A stretch of DNA of 64,000 nucleotides from Oxytricha trifallax (lineage: Eukaryota; Ciliophora; Spirotrichea; Sporadotrichida; Oxytrichidae), in assembly GCA_000711775.1 (NCBI GenBank), contig ARYC01001433.1, positions 1-64,000 of the forward strand, in the 5' to 3' direction. Below are positions 23,885 to 34,344 of this stretch, one piece after another. A program made the position numbers and the translations under genes. Under the pieces are notes generated by a model. It had not been told where the DNA came from, made no database searches, and worked only from the letters and a program-made list of their open reading frames with translations. The first letter of the stretch is position 1; the number at the start of each line of letters is the position of its first letter.

Positions 23885-26800
23885 ATGGCTTCTAAGACCG
23901 ACCCTCCTCAACTTTTAAATGCAGCTGCTGGTAAGTTTCAATCCTTGTTATTAGCTTCTATTTAGAACCTATCAATAATTAGCAGATGCCAGAATAGGCA
24001 CCCGAACAAGAAAACTTACCTCGGATTTTTGAAAATCTACAAGCCAATGTAAATCTTGAAGATGCGGGTAAAATCAAGGGGATCAAATCTGAATTTAAAA
24101 ACGCACAAGACAGTGCCAAGATCAATCGTGCAAAGGAATTTCTGCATTAAAACAACTTTGATTTAAGTTTGCTGCTTGAGCAGGAGGATTTTGCAGGCTT
24201 TGAAAATACTTAGGATTTCAAGCGGTTCGTGAGAAAATTTATAAATAACAATAAACCCAAGTTGGCGAAGCACAGCCATGAAAGTAAATCTGCAATTTCA
24301 GAGCCACCTGATCTTACTGCAACTTACGAAGAGGTGAAGGTGAGCGACTTCACTGCGAGCATAAGCTTTGCAAGCGATTAAAAACCAAATAAAGAACCCT
24401 TACCTCAGCTCTTTATTAACTATGGCGCGATCATCGGCCATGAGATCTTAATCAAACACTTTGAAAATTTCAAATCTTCTAATATTATTAAAGGTCTTGC
24501 ATTTTGCAAGATATAGTGACCCGTAACACTCAGTCACTTTTATCATTCCTAAGCAATTTTGAGAACACTAATGATCAGGAAATGCACTAGAACCTGTTCT
24601 CTCTGCTGGTGGATTTAATATTGAGCGATGGAAACTTAGGCCAAGACTCGAAGCCTCGTATCTTTTTAGCTGCTTTGGGTTACTATTAAGGAGAAAAGGT
24701 ATAAGTAGAAGACTAGTTAATACAAGAATCAATCTTGTTATTAGTACGCTCCCCCAATGCAAGGCAAGCTCTAGGCTTGGCAAACTTTGTGTTCTTCAAT
24801 TCAGTAGCCGCATTCACAAAATACCTTGCTCAAGTGTTGAGACTTGATGAAACTAACCCTTATATTGTGCAGCTTATGAGTCGGACTTGGCAATTATTCG
24901 AAATTGACTCTCAAGTTTAGAGACTTATACCTTCTTCATTCTTCATTTTGAATGTGCCTTTCATCACTCTACTAAAGCAGGACTGTGGCCTGCACTTAAT
25001 CAGAGATATTACCGTTGAATACACAGAGTACTTCGTAAGAATTTGTGCTTTATCTTGCTCTCACACTGTTGATGCTCTCAAGGATTATATATCAACTACT
25101 AGGGCTACATTCTTACAGAAGCAAGAGCTTATTGATTCAAGCACGATGGTTTTCTTTATGAAAGGCCTTGCATAAAGACTGCAGAATAGAGACGTACAAT
25201 GGGTGGGCAAGATTCCGCAAATCTAGAAGCTTCAGCAGTAAATCATAGAAGCTCAAATTGAAAAGAATGTAAGTCTGAGCAGCAATATTATTGAAAACTG
25301 CCTTAATGGAGACTGCTCTGACATTCAAAGGATTTTGCACTTGCCTCGCAACATGGAAGCCTTCTCTGATAAGACAGTTGCAGACCTACTTCAACTCTTT
25401 GAGAATGCAAATACCTTGCACTAACTAGCAAGTGCTTTCAATTCAAAGTCTTCGAATGAAAGGTTGGCTGCCAGTGAAGCCCTAGAAAAGTTGCAGCTAA
25501 ATCTGGGATTTAAGTTGTACAGTTCTCAAGTATTATGCATTAACTATATCTGCGACAACTTGCAAGCAAGCCATTTAATTCATTTTGGTATTGGTAATGG
25601 CAAGACCTTAATTTGCATTGCGCTAGCCATTCTTATAGCTCTTCAGACCAAGCTCTCCGTAATCATCATTGGCAAGAATGAGCACCTGGTGCAGAGAGAT
25701 TTCACGAAGTTCTAAAAAGTTATTAATGCGATGGCACTTAACTCGAACTTTAATTTCATTGCTAAGAGCGCTGGTATTTACTTCTTTACTCAGCCACAAC
25801 TCAAGAAACAAATGAAGACTCCTAAATTCATAAGTGTCTGGCGCGACAGTATCGTGATCGTCGATGAATACGACTGGATTTTATTCTATGGCTCCAGTGA
25901 TAATATTGTCAACCAGCTTAATTTTTACAAGCAAGCTAAAAGTATTATCGGCTTTTCAGGCAGCAATCTTACTCAAACCGAGGAAACCTGTCTTAACTTA
26001 GCTTTGCAAAGCGCACCTGTGGTGTTCCCTACACTTGATAAGTTGCAAGGTAATAAGAAGACCCAGCTACCAGACTTGCTGGTAAGTTCAAATCAAGCAG
26101 ATTACTTGCAGAAAATCAAGGAACTCATAAAGGACTAAGTTGCTAATTCCCCAGTTTTAATTGTCGCCTCTGATAACTACAACGCTATTTAATCAGGCCT
26201 CTCGAAATCCTCTTTCGATTTCAAAAGCTTCAGCCACGGCTCAGCCGCTGTCATTGAGTCTGTCATTGAAGGCAGGTATTTAATGAAGAATGCGAGCAAG
26301 AACTATGGTGTTTACTTATTTAATGAAGCACAGGGAAGAGGAACAGACATCTAAACTAATGATGAAATCAATTCAAATGGGGGTACTTATTTAATCATCG
26401 CTGATGTCTTTTCAAGAAGATCTGAAGAATAAATCATTGGTAGAATCGGCAGACTTAATACCAAAGGTAGATGGCAGCGCGTGTTATACAAGAATGCTTC
26501 TAATGATAGTTCAGAGCAGCTGCTTATAGTTGTATAGAAAGAAATAGATCTAATACTTGATCGCAAGCACAACCAAGCATAATCAATTTTATAAAATCAA
26601 TAAGAAGCAATGGATAGTTTTGTTGAATAAAGCAAGGTGCCTTAAGAATAAATTTCTGCAGCGCTTTCAAAGGATTAGGAGCAAGATAATATTGTAAGAG
26701 AAGTCGTTAAACATATTGTAGCTCTCACTGAGAAAGCTTACAGTGAAGCAAGCAACGCAGCAGCAGTAGTGAAGCAAGATAATCTTGAAGAAGAAAAAGA

Positions 26801-27089
26801 GCCTTAAAAAGTTGAAGGATAAGCTGAATAAAGTAAGTTGGGTTTTTATTAACCTTCTCTCATAGAGCTTATTGAAGAGAAGATGAGTTAAAATCCTGTG
26901 CTGCAAGATAAACCATTCGACCAGGTATAGTAATTGGTGCAAAGGAATTTAAAGTGGTAGCACCATGAAATTACTAAGGCTCAAGGCAGAAAGAGATCTA
27001 GAAGTAAAAGCAGTACTGCAAGTTCCAAGAGAAGATTAGTGAAAGGTTAACAAAAGCTAGAATTAATCAAGGAATCAAATAAGACTTGA
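23885..27089 (+). CDS. SecA-like helicase/translocase motor protein
   Basis: About 1,048 residues after removing a 35-nt intron (23931-23965) and resolving a frame change near 24494-24516, read here as a 23-nt intron GTCTTG...ATATAG. ATG 23885 starts MASKTDPPQLLNAAA. The motor shows SecA motifs in order: FGIGNGKT (Walker A, about residue 551), VDEYDWILFYG (motif II, like DEVDSIL of SecA, about 641), IIGFSGSNLTQTEE (like GMTGTAKTEEEE), SPVLIVASDN, GRGTDIQTNDE (about 798; the AGRGTDI hallmark) and EEQIIGRIGRLNTKG (about 828; like QLRGRAGRQGDPG). About 500 residues before the motor have no domain I recognise; the tail is Gln/Lys/Arg-rich and basic. SecA normally drives protein export in bacteria and plastids; a role here is unknown, perhaps a remodelling motor. 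Transcribed toward the two minus-strand ORFs. Confidence 0.85.
23931..23965 (+). other. Predicted 35-nt intron in the SecA-like gene
   Basis: GTAAGTTTCA...TTCTATTTAG. Removing it joins NAAA to EPINNQQMPEQ in frame (split codon G|AA). Consensus GTAAGT donor. Confidence 0.75.
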
Positions 27090-27358
27090 GAGCTAACTAC
27101 TCGTCGCAGTGCCAGAGATAAACATTCACTTGCACTTATACAGAGCTGCCAGAGAACGAAGAGACAATGGAAAGATGGTTGAAGGCTGCCTCGAGTGAGA
27201 GAAGGCACTTTAAAAGCGACATAAACCATAGAAATTCAGAGAGAAAACCAAGATTAAGAATATGAGATTTATCTTAATTTTTTAAAGCATTTCACCATAT
27301 TCAAGTTTTTGCTATTAATAGCATATAGAGAATCGTGGAGGCATAGAAGGAGCAGCAT

Positions 27359-27553
27359 TCAGTGTCTTATGTTTGGCGACTGGTTTTGCATGTTCTGCAG
27401 GTTGCCATCTTGCATAAACTACTCTTTAATCTTGCGTAAGTCAAGCAACTCACTTTCCATATCGTCATGTTTTTGCTTCAACCTTTTGGTTTACTGCAAG
27501 AATTCTTGCTTATCTTATTTCAAAGCCATTTCATAATCTTTTACCTCCTCCAT
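27359..27553 (-). CDS. Small coiled-coil protein of unknown function
   Basis: 64 residues from ATG 27553 to TGA 27359, almost entirely charged and heptad-like (KQEFLQQTKRLKQKHDDMES, ELLDLRKIKEQFMQDG). It starts 5 bp after the stop of the 193-residue ORF in the same direction, so it may be the last exon of that gene after an intron I could not place, or a separate small protein. A structural or dimerisation role would fit; that is inference. Confidence 0.45.
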
Positions 27554-27557
27554 TTAA

Positions 27558-28197
27558 TCATGAGTTCTCTTTCTTTTAGATGAATTCCTTAACGAGATTC
27601 ACAGCCTTACCTCGCTCAGCTACACAAGTAATTAAGAGAGAGTAAACTTACTGCTAAAGTTAAGGCATCTGCTGAGAGCGTCCACGAACTCGGGTCTCAT
27701 TTCTATAACGAGATCTCTGTTTTACTCTAGCTTTTCTCTTTGTTAGAGCATTGCATCATGAATCATCTGGGAGACACCTTCGGTGTCTAGGGTGAAGAGC
27801 AAGTCACAGATCCATTATCTGTCTAGGTGGACCCAATCTCGTTCATCAGGCAAGTGTTACAGCAGTCTTGAAGACCCTCTGGCATAATCGAGAAAGTCTT
27901 AAACTGTAAGTCCATCGATTTAAGGCACTGCTGACACTTTGACAGCGTCTCTTCTTACATACTATAATGACAGTTACAAGAGCAAGCTAGTGGTTACCTC
28001 TTTCTCCGCTCTTATGATTTACTTGAGGAAATAAATGTTGGTGGAGTCCGCTTTGGGTAAGAAAGCGTGGCAGTCTTGGGCAAGAAAGTTGTATAGCTCT
28101 TTCTTACTTTTGCATTTTATGGGCGAGTTCTGAAACATTGATACCAGTAAGTTACTATTGGTTCATTAAAATTTAAAAGTTAGGTGCCTTCCACCAT
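27558..28197 (-). CDS. 193-residue intron-containing protein, function unknown
   Basis: From ATG 28197 (MVEGTQLLNFNEPI) with two introns, 28130-28155 (26 nt) and 27619-27650 (32 nt, GTAAGT...TTGTGTAG); the three exons of 42, 479 and 61 nt give 193 codons plus TGA. The protein reads NSPIKCKSKKELYNFLAQDC, YVRRDAVKVSAVPQIDGLTV, DERDWVHLDRQWICDLLF and REKLEQNRDLVIEMRPEF. It is soluble-looking and alpha-helical in character, with no signal peptide or membrane segment. It lies between the helicase and transposase genes on the opposite strand. No similarity seen to the central ORF of TBEs (the LP..FFFG.LGTL motif is absent). That both introns restore one long frame makes a real gene likely. Confidence 0.65.
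27619..27650 (-). other. Predicted 32-nt intron
   Basis: GTAAGTTTAC...ACTTGTGTAG on the minus strand; joins CLNFS to TERGKAVNLVKEF in phase. Confidence 0.65.
28130..28155 (-). other. Predicted 26-nt intron
   Basis: GTAACTTACT...ATGTTTCAG on the minus strand; joins NEPI to NSPIKCK in phase. Confidence 0.65.
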
Positions 28198-28321
28198 TTT
28201 ATATAGCTCAATTTTGATTCAGGAAGACACTGCAGTTACTAAAACCAGAGAGTGCTTTTCCTAATAATGAAATCCACCAGCACGAAACGAATTCATTATT
28301 ATTAAATTTAGGAATCTTCTC

Positions 28322-29951
28322 ATGGAATCTTATTCTGGAAGACGACAGTCAAGACTCTCTGATTTCTTCAAGTTGGAAGATAAAGATTACGATGGTAACA
28401 GCTCAAGTAAGAGCCGAGCTCGTAAAGTTAATCAGAAGATTCTTAAGATCAGGCGGATTATTTAACCACTAATATGCTATATTAGAGAAACATAACAGTT
28501 GAAGACGTTAAAATAGAATAAGTCAGTATAAGAGATATGACTTCCCTATTCGAGGATACTCGTGATGAAAATTCAGAGTTTGAAAGTGAGGGATTTATTA
28601 TTGACCCCAAAGAGGTCTATAGAAAAAGCGTGAAAAAAGAAGTTAAATCATCATTACTGAGTGATAAGGACATCAAGACTCTTGGCTAGTTAATGTTAAA
28701 GCTTTACACTGAATAAAAACAATCAGATTTAGAACCTTAAAGTTTGATTGAGCGAGGCGAAAGTATTGATATGAACGCTCTTGAAGCCAAGGTTATTGAG
28801 AATCATAAAGTGAAGGATTAGATTCCAGTGTTTGGTTAGCATACACAACTAAATGCAACCGTTCCTCGTAGGATACTAAAGCAGTTGGGGAAAGAAAAGA
28901 AATAGTAATAGAAAGAACTCAAGCTTGCAAAGGAGTCAAGACTGCGAGACAATGAAAAGCTATCTTACTCCTAGATAATGAATAGACTTGGCATTTCATA
29001 CTACAAGTTGCGAAGGTACTTGAAAAGTCCAGTCAAGAAAGCCAGGTTTTGGAACCTGAAGTAAGTTAACAGAGGCAGGTATAAGAAGCTTCACAGCAGA
29101 GCACGCACGCATATTGTTAACATGCTCATGCTTGATACTTAACCTGTACAGCTTTCAGATATTCAGCGCAGCTTATAGAAGAACATCTAGCTAAGGTGCA
29201 GTAAGTAAATGATAAGACGCTTCCTGAAAAATGAGTTAATGATGACCTACAAATAAATCAAGTAGATTTCAACTCTGCATAATAGTAATAGTAGTAAGTT
29301 GCAGAGATAATATGCAGCACAGTAGTTCGTGCTCTAGTTAAGTAAAGGCAAGAGAATTATCAACATCGATGAATCAACTCTGAACTAAACAGACGAAAGA
29401 CGCAGAGGCTGGACTGCACCTTACGTTAAGAACAGAGTTAAAAATTCTCAGAGACTTAGATAAATGAATTTGATCATAGGGGTTTCAAGTACAGGAGAGT
29501 TGTTTTATACAGTGAATCATGGTAGAACTAATCAACACTCCTTCCTGTACTTTCTGTGCAAGCTTATTAATACACTCGAAACAATTGACAGTTAGTGGAG
29601 ATCAAATACTTTGATACTTCTTGATAATGCTCCTTATCACAGGTCTCAAAATATTATGGAAAAGTACATGGACTTAAGATTACCTCTAATGTTTTTGGGG
29701 CCTTATCATTACAAGATTGCGCCAGCTGAGCTAATGTACTCCTGGATAAAAAACAGAGACTTGAATCCACTAAATACAAGAGCCTAATCAAAGTAAGTTT
29801 AAGTTAAGTAACGTAATTTAGAGGGTACTGGGCAGCATTTATGAAAGAGGTGGGAATGAATATAAGCAGAATAAATTAGAACTTAGTGAGGCACTGCTTT
29901 TATCATGTTTTAACAGCAGCCTTAGAAGCGATTTCACTAAAGGATTTGTGA
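28322..29951 (+). CDS. DD34E transposase (Tc1/mariner-IS630 superfamily) of the 10.4-kb element
   Basis: 524 residues with introns at 28422-28447 (26 nt, less certain) and 29793-29821 (29 nt). ATG 28322 starts MESYSGRRQSRLSDFFKLED. A long charged N-terminal region precedes a helix-turn-helix-like segment (LSYSQIMNRLGISYYKLRRY). The catalytic triad is complete: IINIDES (Asp at 29368), LILLDNAPYHRS (Asp at 29623) and APAELMYSWIK (Glu at 29728), with exactly 34 residues between the last two. After the 29-nt intron the C-terminus reads YWAAFMKEVGMNISRINQN. It cuts and joins the 127-bp ends by the family mechanism. It differs clearly from the TBE transposases (NAPYH rather than DNLSVH), so the element is a separate lineage. 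No break remains once the introns are removed. Confidence 0.9.
29793..29821 (+). other. Predicted 29-nt intron in the transposase gene
   Basis: GTAAGTTTAA...GTAATTTAG. Without splicing the protein ends early at TGA 29842; with splicing it gains a 42-residue C-terminus typical of this transposase family. Confidence 0.75.
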
Positions 29952-30145
29952 ATCGAAGTGCTTGTTTGAATGGAAGTCTCTAAACCAAGCAAATTTAGCT
30001 CTAGAACTATGTAATATAAACTAGAACTTAAAGTTGTGATAACTGTTAAATTTGTACCTTGATTTATACTAAGCATACTATTATACTTTCACTAAGAATT
30101 TACTCTAAATTACACATTTCTATAGTATATAAAGTAATTATCAAA

Positions 30146-30774
30146 ATGAAACTTACATCAATCCTTTTCTAATCTAAGAAAAATTTGAGCAACTTCTTTG
30201 GCCTAATCAGTTAAGCTAAGAAATTAAAGTAACTTAGCAAAAGTGCATTTATCTGCTTGCTAGATTGCCTTATTAATTTTTCTAACCTATAAAGAGTTAA
30301 TAAGAAATGAGTGAATGAAGTGAATGCAATTGAACTTCTAGTAGACTTCTAAGGACTAACTCACTCTTATTAGTATGAGTGCTAAACTATCGGCTTTATC
30401 TAAAAGCAATCAAGAATCCTTAAATTAATATAAAGGATACTCCCTGAGCTGATTTACTCTCGAAGCCCCTTGACTCTTCTCTCTGGTCAGACAGAGTACC
30501 TTGGCTAGGTAATTTAATTAATAGTAGGTATAAGCAAGTTAGGAATTTTAATGATGCAAAATAATTTCTCCTAAAAACACTAACGCAACTTGATGTAAGT
30601 ATTTAATTACTTTCAGAGAAAACAATAATTAAACGACTTCGGATTGTCAAAGTTGTTGACCTTCGTCAAATTAAATAAAATTTCCAGAGTTAATTTTTAG
30701 CCATCCATTTTGAATATTCAAATTTTCTGGCAAAAAAAACAGTATAAATTCAATTCATTTTATAATAAATTTGA
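30146..30774 (+). CDS. Possible gene, about 200 codons, function unknown
   Basis: From ATG 30146 (MKLTSILFQSKKNLSNFFGL) the frame reaches an in-frame TGA at 30308, resumes without a shift (VNEVNAIELLVDFQGLTH, RILKLIQRILPELIYS), and a 26-nt intron at 30509-30534 (GTAATT...TATAAG) joins it to QVRNFNDAKQFLLKTLTQ and SEKTIIKRLRIVKVVDLRQI, ending at TGA 30772. The intron has the same length as others in this element, which favours a real gene. The internal TGA is unexplained (a mutation or a missed intron). Ile/Leu-rich but without a clear membrane span. Confidence 0.4.
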
Positions 30775-31080
30775 TTTATCGTCTTGCCAGACATCGATTG
30801 GCGAAAAATCTGCGGAGGAATGTAGCCTGAGAGTCATGTCACTGTGCAAGTATAAAATCCTTTAAAAACTGATCGTTTGTTTATTTGATACGATTCAGAT
30901 TCTTTAATTAATTACCATGCCAGACATTGATTAGCGAAACGCGAAGTTGAAAACATCCAGTGATTGCAACACTGCGATTGTACTGAGCAAATGTAGCTTT
31001 TAAGTCATGTCACTGCCGCTCTTAATTAATTAAATACCCTAAACTGATCATTTGTTTCCTCTGTAATGATTAGACTTCCT
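30775..31080. repeat. Diverged direct repeat, two units
   Basis: Two units of about 130-150 bp share GCCAGACATYGATTRGCGAAA-like, AAATGTAGC/GGAATGTAGC, AGTCATGTCACTG and CTGATCRTTTGTTT blocks in the same order (starts near 30785 and 30919). Located just after the possible gene, in the non-coding right arm of the element. Confidence 0.6.
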
Positions 31081-31239
31081 CTTTTTTAATTAATCAAAAA
31101 TCAAAAAATCTGTCAGTTTTAAGTTCAATAAAATCAAAAAAATTCTCGAGTTCAAAATTAAAGAAGGCCTTCAGTAGTAGATCTAAATCAAATCAAAATT
31201 CTAAAGTAAGGTTGTAAATTTTAATTTTTTTGTTATTTA

Positions 31240-31610
31240 AAACAAGGGTTCTGTTATTAATGTTACTTGGGTTCTTTGTTCATGTTTCTTGGGTTCTGTT
31301 ACTTGGGTTCTCTTTTATAAATTGATTAAACTGCTTTTAAAAAAATCACTGTTTCTTGTTACTTGTAATTTAATTGATCTTAAAGCCTGGCCAGGCAAAT
31401 TAATGCTAAAGCTTTTAAATTAAAAAAATTCTCCTCAAAGGGTTCTTGGAGTTCTAAATAATTTGTTACTGTTACTCTGGTTCTTACTGTTACTTTGGGT
31501 TCTTTAAAATAATTAAAACTGCTAACTGGGTTCTTACTAGCAATATAATTGGGTTCTTTAGATTTTTACTTGGTTCTTACTTCACTTAGAGAAATTTTAA
31601 CTTGTTCTTT
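31240..31610 (+). repeat. Array of TTGGGTTCTT motifs
   Basis: About a dozen copies of GGGTTCT or GGTTCTT, nearly all in the same direction, often preceded by GTTACTT, within 370 bp. They are irregularly spaced, so this is a motif cluster rather than a tandem repeat. It lies about 2 kb inside the right end and may be a subterminal binding array; that is inference. Confidence 0.6.
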
Positions 31611-32192
31611 TGATAATTTCTTTTTGATTAAATTAAACCCTGAATGTTTAAACTAGAAAATTTAATAGTGGCCACTATTACCCAAGCTTAAATTTTTAGC
31701 TTTAACCCCAGCTAAGTTCTTTCAGCTGAAAATAGATTTTTTAAGTGATTTTACAAAGCTTTTAAGCTTTTTTGAACCTTTATCCTTTTAAAAACCATGA
31801 TTTTTTAGTTACTGTAACAAACATCACTTGACTTTTAAACTTAAAACTTGATTTTAATTAAATAGCTGTTATCTTTAAGAAACTTAGTAAACTCAGTAAA
31901 TCTCCAGCGTTTTTGATTTTTTCTTTTTTAACTACAACTACTAGGCTAAAGCCAATTTTTAGGTAAATTAGGGATATAGGTAGGTAATATAAGCTGATAG
32001 CTGAATTTTCTGTAAAAATGTTTACAAACCAGTAAAACCTGAAATGCTGCAAAAATTTTTATTTTAGTACATCAAGTAGCTAAGCTTGATTTTTAGTAGT
32101 TTAGCCTTTAAATTTGAAAAAAACTAGTGAACTGAATTATTTGATTTTGACTGAGAACTAAATTTAGAAGAAAACTTTGTGTAAAAAGGGTA

Positions 32193-32744
32193 ATGTATAG
32201 GCAGTAGAAGAAAATTGAGATTAAAGGGAGATAGAGCTTTAATTTTGCAATTATTTAGGAATTTCAAGTTCGCTACAAATTAATTTAGAATTCAGAGAAG
32301 AAACTTAAAGCTGGCAATTTACAGGAAAGAATCCAATAATATTGAGAATCTCTGAATAAAAGCAGAATTTATAATACTACCTGGAAATTGCTTGAATTTT
32401 TTAAAGAACTTCAAATGGAAGAGTTAGAGAAATATTATGGAGAGTTGAGCCATCTTTTTTATTTTTAGTCTAATTATCATTTTGACTACAAATCTCTTTA
32501 TTTTTTAAATTTCCAAGTCCATAACTTACAATTCTCGCTATTCCTTGAATACAAGAGTTGTAGTAATTCTCCAATATTTAAGGAATAGAGTACTTAGAGA
32601 GCAAAATGCAGGGATTTCGCACACTTATATTTTCAATTGAATTTCCCTTAATTAACCCTCTTATTAAAATTGTCAACTTTTATATTAAAAATACGAATTG
32701 CACCTTATAAAAGTGTAAAGTTAGCAAAAGATAGAAGTGATTGA
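32193..32744 (+). pseudogene. Weak 183-codon frame with one TGA, right arm of the element
   Basis: ATG 32193 opens MYRQQKKIEIKGRQSFNF, meets TGA at 32343 and continues in the same frame (WKLLEFFKELQMEELEKYYG) to TGA 32742. Aromatic-rich composition and lack of motifs make chance a fair explanation. Confidence 0.22.
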
Positions 32745-33342
32745 TATAAGGTTAGGGACGCTGTTACACTTGCATGAATAAATAATATTAGATTTAAAAT
32801 CTATGCAAAGAGTGCAAGTGAAGTTATTGTGAATTGATTTAGATGCACATAAATTATTACTGTCTGATAAGCGAAGCTATACTTTTATCTCAATGTAACA
32901 AACATCACAGTGTAAAAATAGCGCAGCGTTTATTAAGAAAGTTTGAAGAAATATGCAATTACGTAAAATAAACTACACGGATCGAGAGGAAGTGAGTTGC
33001 TCTTCAAGATGCGCAAAAAGCGCAGTGAATTCAGTTTAGAGTAAGTGAAGTGCGTGGCTAATAATGAGGGTGCGAGAGCCATCGCAGATTTAGTTCTTAG
33101 TTGATTCCATTATTAGTTTAATTATTATAGTAGTAATTATTAATTAATAAAAATCAAACTTAATTCAAATGTGGAGGTAAAAGCAGAACCCCAAACAACC
33201 AGTGTGAACGGTGAAACTTTGCAACCAATCGGTCAATGGGGTACAAACCCCACATATTCTTGGTCAGCGTCTCAAACTCTATAAGACTGGTAAGTATGGC
33301 CTCAAAATAAAATCATCAATTTTTTCCCATCTTCACCGTACT
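32745..33342. other. Non-coding right arm of the 10.4-kb element
   Basis: Mixed AT-rich DNA. A less AT-rich part (33170-33340) before the right repeat contains GTAAAAGCAGAACCCC and an open frame that runs into the terminal repeat, but no gene can be supported. Confidence 0.4.
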
Positions 33343-33469
33343 TGCAATCTCTGGATCGGCCCCCTCAAATTAAGTTAAAATCTGTCCTTTTAAATTTCGT
33401 TATTTATTGATGCATTTAAAACTTTTTATTCACTTATCAAACTCATGCGAACATACGTATTGGGGTTTA
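33343..33469 (-). repeat. Right terminal inverted repeat of the 10.4-kb element
   Basis: Inverted partner of 23086-23212, ending TTGGGGTTTA and followed by TA. Confidence 0.92.
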
Positions 33470-33687
33470 TATTTTAAATGATATATAATTAAACCTATTG
33501 ATGATGAAGCATAAGGAGGCTATGTGTTTCGCGAAAAATATAATTTTAATTTCTTCTAACAAAAGACCGACTTAATTCGAGCAGAATTAATAAAAGAAAC
33601 ATAATTTACAGTAGAACAGAGATTATAGGTCAAAGAATTTTAATTGAGGAAATAAAATGAATTATTAAGGAAAATGTTAAATAATCT

Positions 33688-34122
33688 GGGGGGGGGAGTT
33701 TCCTGCCCATAATTCTATATGCACTCAAGGGGAGAAATTTCCTGCCTCCATAAAGGTAGTTTCCTGCACCTTCGGAAGTTTCCTGCCCCATAAATAAAAA
33801 TATATTATTAATATAATTTTCAAAGAATCTTTGTCATCAATTATGATATATTTATTTTTAATTTAGCTTCAAATATCATCTCTACCTTAATGATGAATTT
33901 ACATTTTAATGAAAATCACATTAATTATTAATAAAAAACAATTATTTAAGTCCTTGTTTATAACTTATAATTTGATAAAGAATAATAATGTACCTTGAAA
34001 ATTATATATTAATAAAAGTTGTTAAGTACATCGTTATGATAATTGAAATTTATTTATTTCTAATATTTTTTATTGCCAAACAATAAAAAATTTAATGTTG
34101 GGTGCAGGAAACTTTCCTTCCC
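33688..34122 (-). mobile_element. MITE family 2, copy 1 (TTTCCTGCC repeats)
   Basis: Begins with a G-run and GAGTTTCCTGCCC and ends GCAGGAAACTTTCCTTCCC. The left side carries four TTTCCTGCC blocks in about 110 bp. The middle (CAATAAAAAATTTAATGTTGGG side) is the reverse complement of the copy at 47001-47402. Flanks AATAATCT and ATTAATCT match at 7 of 8 positions, an 8-bp target duplication. Non-coding. Confidence 0.88.
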
Positions 34123-34344
34123 ATTAATCTAACTATTATAGATACTTATTTATAATTTATTTGATACTTTTTGAAAGAATTATTATTAATGCTTTAATAT
34201 AATCTATATTCTAATTTCATAATAATTTCATTATATCAACAATACAGAAAGTTAAAACTTTTTAATACCAAGATTTTGTTAATGAGAAGAGATTAATAAA
34301 AAATTTATCTTATACATTTATATATATTTAAATATATAAGTATT

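Larger units (their letters stand above)
23086..33469 (+). mobile_element. 10.4-kb DD34E transposon carrying a SecA-type helicase
   Basis: Terminal inverted repeats of 127 bp (23086-23212 and 33343-33469) differ at about five positions. The ends are TAAACCCCAA and its complement, and each lies next to TA (23084-23085 and 33470-33471), the target duplication of the Tc1/mariner-IS630 superfamily. Inside are a SecA-like helicase (+), two small minus-strand ORFs, a DD34E transposase (+) and less certain frames toward the right end. The C4A2 motif at the very tips recalls the telomere-like tips of TBEs. The two large genes can be read through with only short introns removed, so the element looks intact or nearly so. 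I know of no described element with this gene set. Confidence 0.9.

Noticed and set aside
24568-24783. Minus-strand frames inside the helicase gene (also at 25137, 25623, 26387, 26667)
   Set aside because: They are shadows of the plus-strand SecA-like frame, which explains the coding signal.
30604-30625. GTAAGTATTTAATTACTTTCAG as a 22-nt intron
   Set aside because: Boundaries are perfect, but reading through gives the more protein-like frame (DVSIQLLSEKTIIKRL); splicing would move to a frame overlapping the diverged direct repeat.
33168-33416. Open frame running into the right terminal repeat (QWGTNPTYSWSASQTLQDW)
   Set aside because: It has no start or upstream exon, and the part inside the repeat is forced by repeat conservation.
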